DNA of 64,000 nt from Plazaster borealis (taxonomy: Eukaryota; Echinodermata; Asteroidea; Forcipulatida; Labidiasteridae), in assembly GCA_021014325.1 (NCBI GenBank), contig CM037467.1:8705273-8769272 (forward strand), in the 5' to 3' direction. Position 1 is the stretch's first letter. Each line of letters starts with the position of its first letter. A model generated the notes under the pieces. The model was not told the DNA's origin, searched no databases, and saw only the letters and a program-made list of their open reading frames with translations. Positions 34,101 to 40,100 of the stretch are shown piece after piece. The translations under genes and the position numbers were made by a program.

Positions 34101-37100
34101 TTCTACATTGTACATGTACTTAATTTAAAACCCTGCAGTGAGGGCCGCTGTCAGCTCATGCTGACATATCTTAATAAGTCCATTGTCTTAACCACATTGT
34201 ACACACTGGCGTCAGCTCATTGCCATTTTTTATTTCGTTATTTTATTTTTTTAACCAAGTTATATAAACCACAATTTATTTTTTTATCAGATATTGCCCA
34301 GTATCACAAGGCCGAACGCCCCCTGCTCTGAACCCTTACCCAATCAAAAAAAATGCCCCTGGCAGCATTCAAAACGGGGGTCCTGGAGGTGGAAGGCGAG
34401 GAAAGATACCACTACGCCAAGCCTACCGCTCCAACCATCAACTAAAACACTGTAGCTAGACAGGCATGATATTTGGTCTATGGAAAAAATAGGAATATTT
34501 TATCAGGTGCAAGGGCTGAACTAAATGAACACATAATGTAGGCTTTAATTGACTTTTCAGTCTATTTAATCATATTTTGTCTGATTTTTCCCAACCCGAA
34601 ATCAGACTAAAGTAGGCAGAATATCATGCCTGCTAGATTAAACTAGAATAAAGTTCAGCCCCAAAATTATTTCCCAGCCACCACCCCCCCCCAAGATAAA
34701 CAATTAATAATAGAACAATGCCTGTTGCAGCACTCTGAAAGCAAGATACAGCACAGCTGTACCATAGGAAAAGGTTATTGACTGAAGCTTACCTTGTAAC
34801 TTATGGCATGTTGATGCAATGACGTTGATATTCTTCGCTGTTAGGAATACACACGCTGACAATCTCAGACACATCAGCTTCATTCCGCAATCTGAAATAA
34901 ATCTGAAAGGAAGAGAAACGACTTCACTCATTCTGTACAGAGTACTTCACTCATTCTGTACAAAGTACCAGCATTACGCAATGCATACATGCAGTGGGGT
35001 AACCAGACACTTTCATTTGAGGGGGGGGGGGGGCAAGAGTTCTGAGCGGGCCCCTCCTGTATTCATAAACACATCGGACAGTTTACCCAATCTGATTGGT
35101 CGAGAGGAGACCACGAGGCCATGTTTAAAATAATGTGCAATATAAACACAGTAAGGAGTGTTTAAACATGGCCTGAGGAAATTTAGTCAAAAGAGGACGC
35201 TACCTCCAGTGCACAGATTGCACAAATTTCACAGCCCAATTTACGTTTGTAGGTCGCCTATTTTGCTCGCACAAGTTTGAAACTGGCTTGCAATAGTCTG
35301 AAACTTAAGTGCGCAAGTTTGAAACTTGCGTGCAATAGTCTGAACTCTGAAACTCAAGTGCCACTTAGCGTTCAACATGGACAGAAATTCAACTCAAGGC
35401 GAGCGGAGGCTAAACTCTCAGATTTGTTTTCAACATTTGAAGGTTTTTGGATGTTTTCAAGGGAAAGGTATTTATGAATTGAAACAAGGGAGTGGTAACT
35501 CAGTCTTAAACGGCTGTTTAAAACCTTGCAGGGTTGTGGCTGTGTGATAAAGGATCGAGCCGAAAGAGGGGTTTAATAATGCATGGCCACGACCCTGCCG
35601 GTTTTAAACGACCGTTTAAACAGCGGTTCTAGAATGCTCTTACATTTTTCCAATAGATAGAGTCCCCAAGAAATATAAAAAATTATTATGAATCCCTTAC
35701 CTCACGTCACGCAAAAACAGGGTAAAAATGTCTTTTACTTGAAACACTCCAAGCCCAAAATCTTAAAACACGAGGTCAAACAAACCCCGGGACGAAGGAC
35801 TTGTGATGTCATCGGCAGCTAGTTAGTTTGGACCTGCCTTTATGAATATACAGAGCTAATGCAAATACATAGCCAAAGGTTATATTTAATCAATATTGAG
35901 AGCATCCTAGAACCGCTCTTTAAGACCTTGTCGCCACTCTTTTATTCCCTTATTGTAGGTAATATTATTAAAATGAAAAACACGAGGCCGATGGACTTGT
36001 CCAATCATGAGTTTACTAACCTACCGAGACGCTAAAATCACTGGCCTCGGACCTGCGGTCTTGTGTTTATTTTAAGCCGTGGTTACAGATCATTTTACTT
36101 AAGAGAACTTGCTGAGTGCTGAGTTCCATGTAGTGTACCTTGAGAATGGTTCTGAGGTAAGTGTTTCCCAGTCACCGCACCAAGACAGACTCAGCTTCTG
36201 CAGGTGTTGACATCTCCCTGCAAGACCTTGCAATGTCCGCACATTGACCTAGTTAAACGTGTTAAAGGTAGAATGTTCATCATGGGTAAATCAAAATCAA
36301 AACTGAGGATGTAACAATAAATACTGCTCTTTGTCAGCAAAGAAGAAAACACGCTTAAAGGTAGGGACATAGATTGGTAAATACTCCAAAAATTAATGAC
36401 CATAAAAACTTATTGTACTTGTTAAGAAGCACTGCAGCTGTTGATACTATAAACTATTTTAAGAAAGGATTTTCTTCGCAGTAATTTTTCACCCAAACAC
36501 ATTTGAATCTGAGAAACGATAATGCATGAATACGAAATTCATACTAGATCCATTTTTTTCTGAGAAATATTTCCCTCTGAAATAAAGTCATAATTGACAA
36601 AACTATATTTGAAAACTTGAAGAAAAAAAAGCAACAGCTGATTTCGGTTGTAACAATAACGATTTGAATCAGAGTCCACAGTCAGGGACAGAAACCACTA
36701 AGCCAACCTGATTCTAGGGCAATAAGTCCAGGTACCAGACTTCATTCTTACCATGTGCCAGTGAGTCTGCAAATCTAACTCCAGGAAGAGTAGCTGGTCA
36801 TAGCAGTGTTTCTTGAATAATCTACAAGTGGCCGCCACTCTGCATAGATCAGGAAGCGCAAGATCACCGAAGATTAGCTGGATTAACTCGCCCTAGGATT
36901 ATGAATGGGATCAAAGCAATGGCAGATTAACAAACCACTCAAACAATGGGCTTTGTAATGACAGTGATATGCCTACCTTGTAAATAACACCAGAGTCTTA
37001 TATAGCGCATTACCTCTGATAAATTTTAACATTTTTTTCGTCAAAGGTATTTATTAATGGCATAAACATCATGAGGAGCCGGTCTTCACTGCGTGGTAAT

Positions 37101-40100
37101 GACCTTGGCTGGTGGCTGGCACCGGGCTGCTGTGAATGGACTTCACCTTTGCGGCCAGCCACCAACCCCGTCACAACCATCCAGTCAAGACTGGCTCCTC
37201 ACACTGTTAATACCTAAATAAATCCTACCCTACAAATCCAAATTTTCTCAAATAATACAGCAATTACCAATGACATTACATGAATCACCCATTGGTTTGA
37301 GAATGAGCAGTTTTCAACAGATCTTTCTTATTTGATCAAAAGTTCATGAGGCGTAAACATGTGGTTTAGGGTTCTACTGCCTGTGAGCTTACCGACACAA
37401 ATATCTACAAAATTTTACAGGTTCTTGTTTATAATTTGAAGTATTGGGAAACTGTGTTAAATGTTATCTTGAAAGCAACTTTGAATAAAAAAAATCTACC
37501 AATTATATCTTGAGAAATCGAATAAGGAACAGTAGGACTTTCTCCCTGCTCTTCAGCATTTCGGTTATTTGACACCAACAGTAGGCCTGCAGCTGAGGAT
37601 CACTGGCCTTGGGGAAGTAGGTTCCTGGGTGAATGTTTGTGTTACAATTACTTTACTGATAACAACTGACAAGAGTCACAGTGAAACAGGTGAATAGAAT
37701 TCAGAGATTATTGGTAAAGGGATTGTATACGTTTGGTAATTGGAACCCACTGTTTGTTTTAATCCTATACCTTTGTAGAAATATACCATAAAACTAACCT
37801 GTGAAAATTTCATTTCAAAAGGTAGTAGCGTTTTTGAGATATTGCCAAAAATCTGGAATAGTAATCTGCAATTGGAATACACAATCTGAGAAACGTTACT
37901 GTCAGTAACGCTTCTCAGATTCAAATTTTTGGTGATAAAAAGTGATATCTTTTTCCATTATCGCAGTCCTTCTAAGTGAAAAGTTTCTCATAATGCATTA
38001 TACAATCCAAAGCTGCTGCACTTCTTACCAAGTAAGTTTTTATTGCAATTAATTTTCAGAGTAATTACCAAACAAATACAGTCCCTTTAAAATGAGAAGT
38101 TCACATGATGATGTAAATTCCCTTCAAGTGTTAGGAGATAGTTACCGGTAGCAAGTCGAAGTAGCCGTTATCAGTCGTTACACCTGCTGATGATACATGC
38201 ACATCAGGACCGTCTCGTTGGTTAATTGATAAAGTCTGAAGATACGAGGCGTAAACTGCATCAAGATCTGCCAAGAGAATGAAATATCATGATGCACCTT
38301 TTTTAATTTCATTTCATTTATTTATTCTGGTTGTGAAGCCAAGGACTCTCAAAAAAAGGAACTTAATCATTACACAAAGTCAAGAACCCCCATGGAGAAA
38401 AGACAACGAAGGAAGTTTCAGTTTTACAATTATTCCAGGGAAAATCGATGCAGTGATTCGAACCGGGGTCCTAGAGGTGGAAGGCGAGGAAAGATACCAC
38501 TGCGCCTATTAATAAGAGACTTATTCTTATTCCGGGCCAAATTTCATGGCTCTGCTTACTGCGGAATTCTGCGCTTACGTATCATAGATTGTGTGCTACA
38601 AGGGCTCCGTAAGCGCAGAATTCCGCAGAGCCATGAAATTGGGCCCAGGTTGGCTTAGGGGCTTCATTCCATGCCTTTCAACTTTGTGGACCGCGGTTTC
38701 AATCCCGCTCTAAAACAGAGGCTAGTCTTTGCTCCAAGAATGCAAGATGCTCTAGTTGTGTAATCACCTCGTCACCACTTGAGGGCACTTATCAGGAGTC
38801 TTCATCTTACAATACGTCGGCTCAGTGCTATAAGGTCATTAATTGCAATTTCATATTTGTAATGATCAAAAGGTCTTTAAATGAAAAATGGGTATAAATT
38901 TGAAAAAATTATCAAAATCAACAAACAAATGTTTTACTTAGAAAATTAATGTTTCTTTTTCCCCCAAAAATACTTTGAAGACCTCTCTTGATCAATAAGC
39001 CCCATTTACCAGGAGCTCCAAAATATGCAAAGGCAATTTGAAGAAACCAACACAAATTGCACACAAGGACCTTATAATCCTGAACAGGCGAAAGTACCTG
39101 TTCCATCGTCCTGTTCAGAGACAGTACCAACCAGTTCTACAGCGTCAAGTTCTGTGTAGTAATTCAAATGTAGATGATGGAAGACCAATCGGATCAAGCT
39201 ACCAAAAAAAGGGGAACACAATACATGAATACATAACCTAGCTTGTAAAAAATGGTTGAAGACAAACACAGGAAAAGTAAGAAAAACAATGCAAGGGATT
39301 CAATTTTCTGAGTTTGAACATCATCAGTACAACATTCCTGTTGCAATTCACTTCCATTTGTCATGTGATCATGGTTGTGCAGCGTAGTGGACGTTGTATT
39401 TTACTGGTCGGTTTAATCGGGTCGATTCGTCCGCACTGGACTTTTTGGCTCGGTTAGTTTGACCAGATTAGTTTACCTTGGCAAAAGGTGGGCGGTTAAA
39501 CTACCCATTGGACTCGGTTTTAAAGTTACCTCGGTGAAAATTTCCTGGGCTGTTCACACTGGACTTATAATTGTCAAGTTACCCATTTGCTAAGTTAGTT
39601 TACCCCTAAAAAGTCCAATGCGAACATGGTTTTAGGATGAGAATGAAATTACTTTCCCTTCAAAAGGACAGCAGTCAACCCATGGCAAAGGGTCTGTAGA
39701 TGAAGGAATAACTACAAACTTACTTGGCGGCAAACTTGACTTTCTTGAGAGGAGGTGAGAAGATCCTAGCGTCTGAAGAGAGTTGAGGTTCCCCGGACCA
39801 TAGCAACTGCCACCTGTACAATGTCAAAGTTCAAGCCAGGTAATAATATGTTATGGCGTGTGGTGGCAGAGCGGTTAAGAGCACCGGAGTGAGCGCTGGT
39901 GTTTCTGATCAGCAGAGTGTGGGTTCGAATCCTGGTTGTGGTACTTGTGTCCTTGAGCAAGATACTTTATAATAACTGCTTTGTTGGTTGGATGGGACAT
40001 TAAGTCGTAGGTTCCATGTATGTACTAGGATAAGACTTGAACTCTGTTTCAGTTAATTAATTAGGAATTTTGCCCAACTGATATTCATGTGATCATTAAA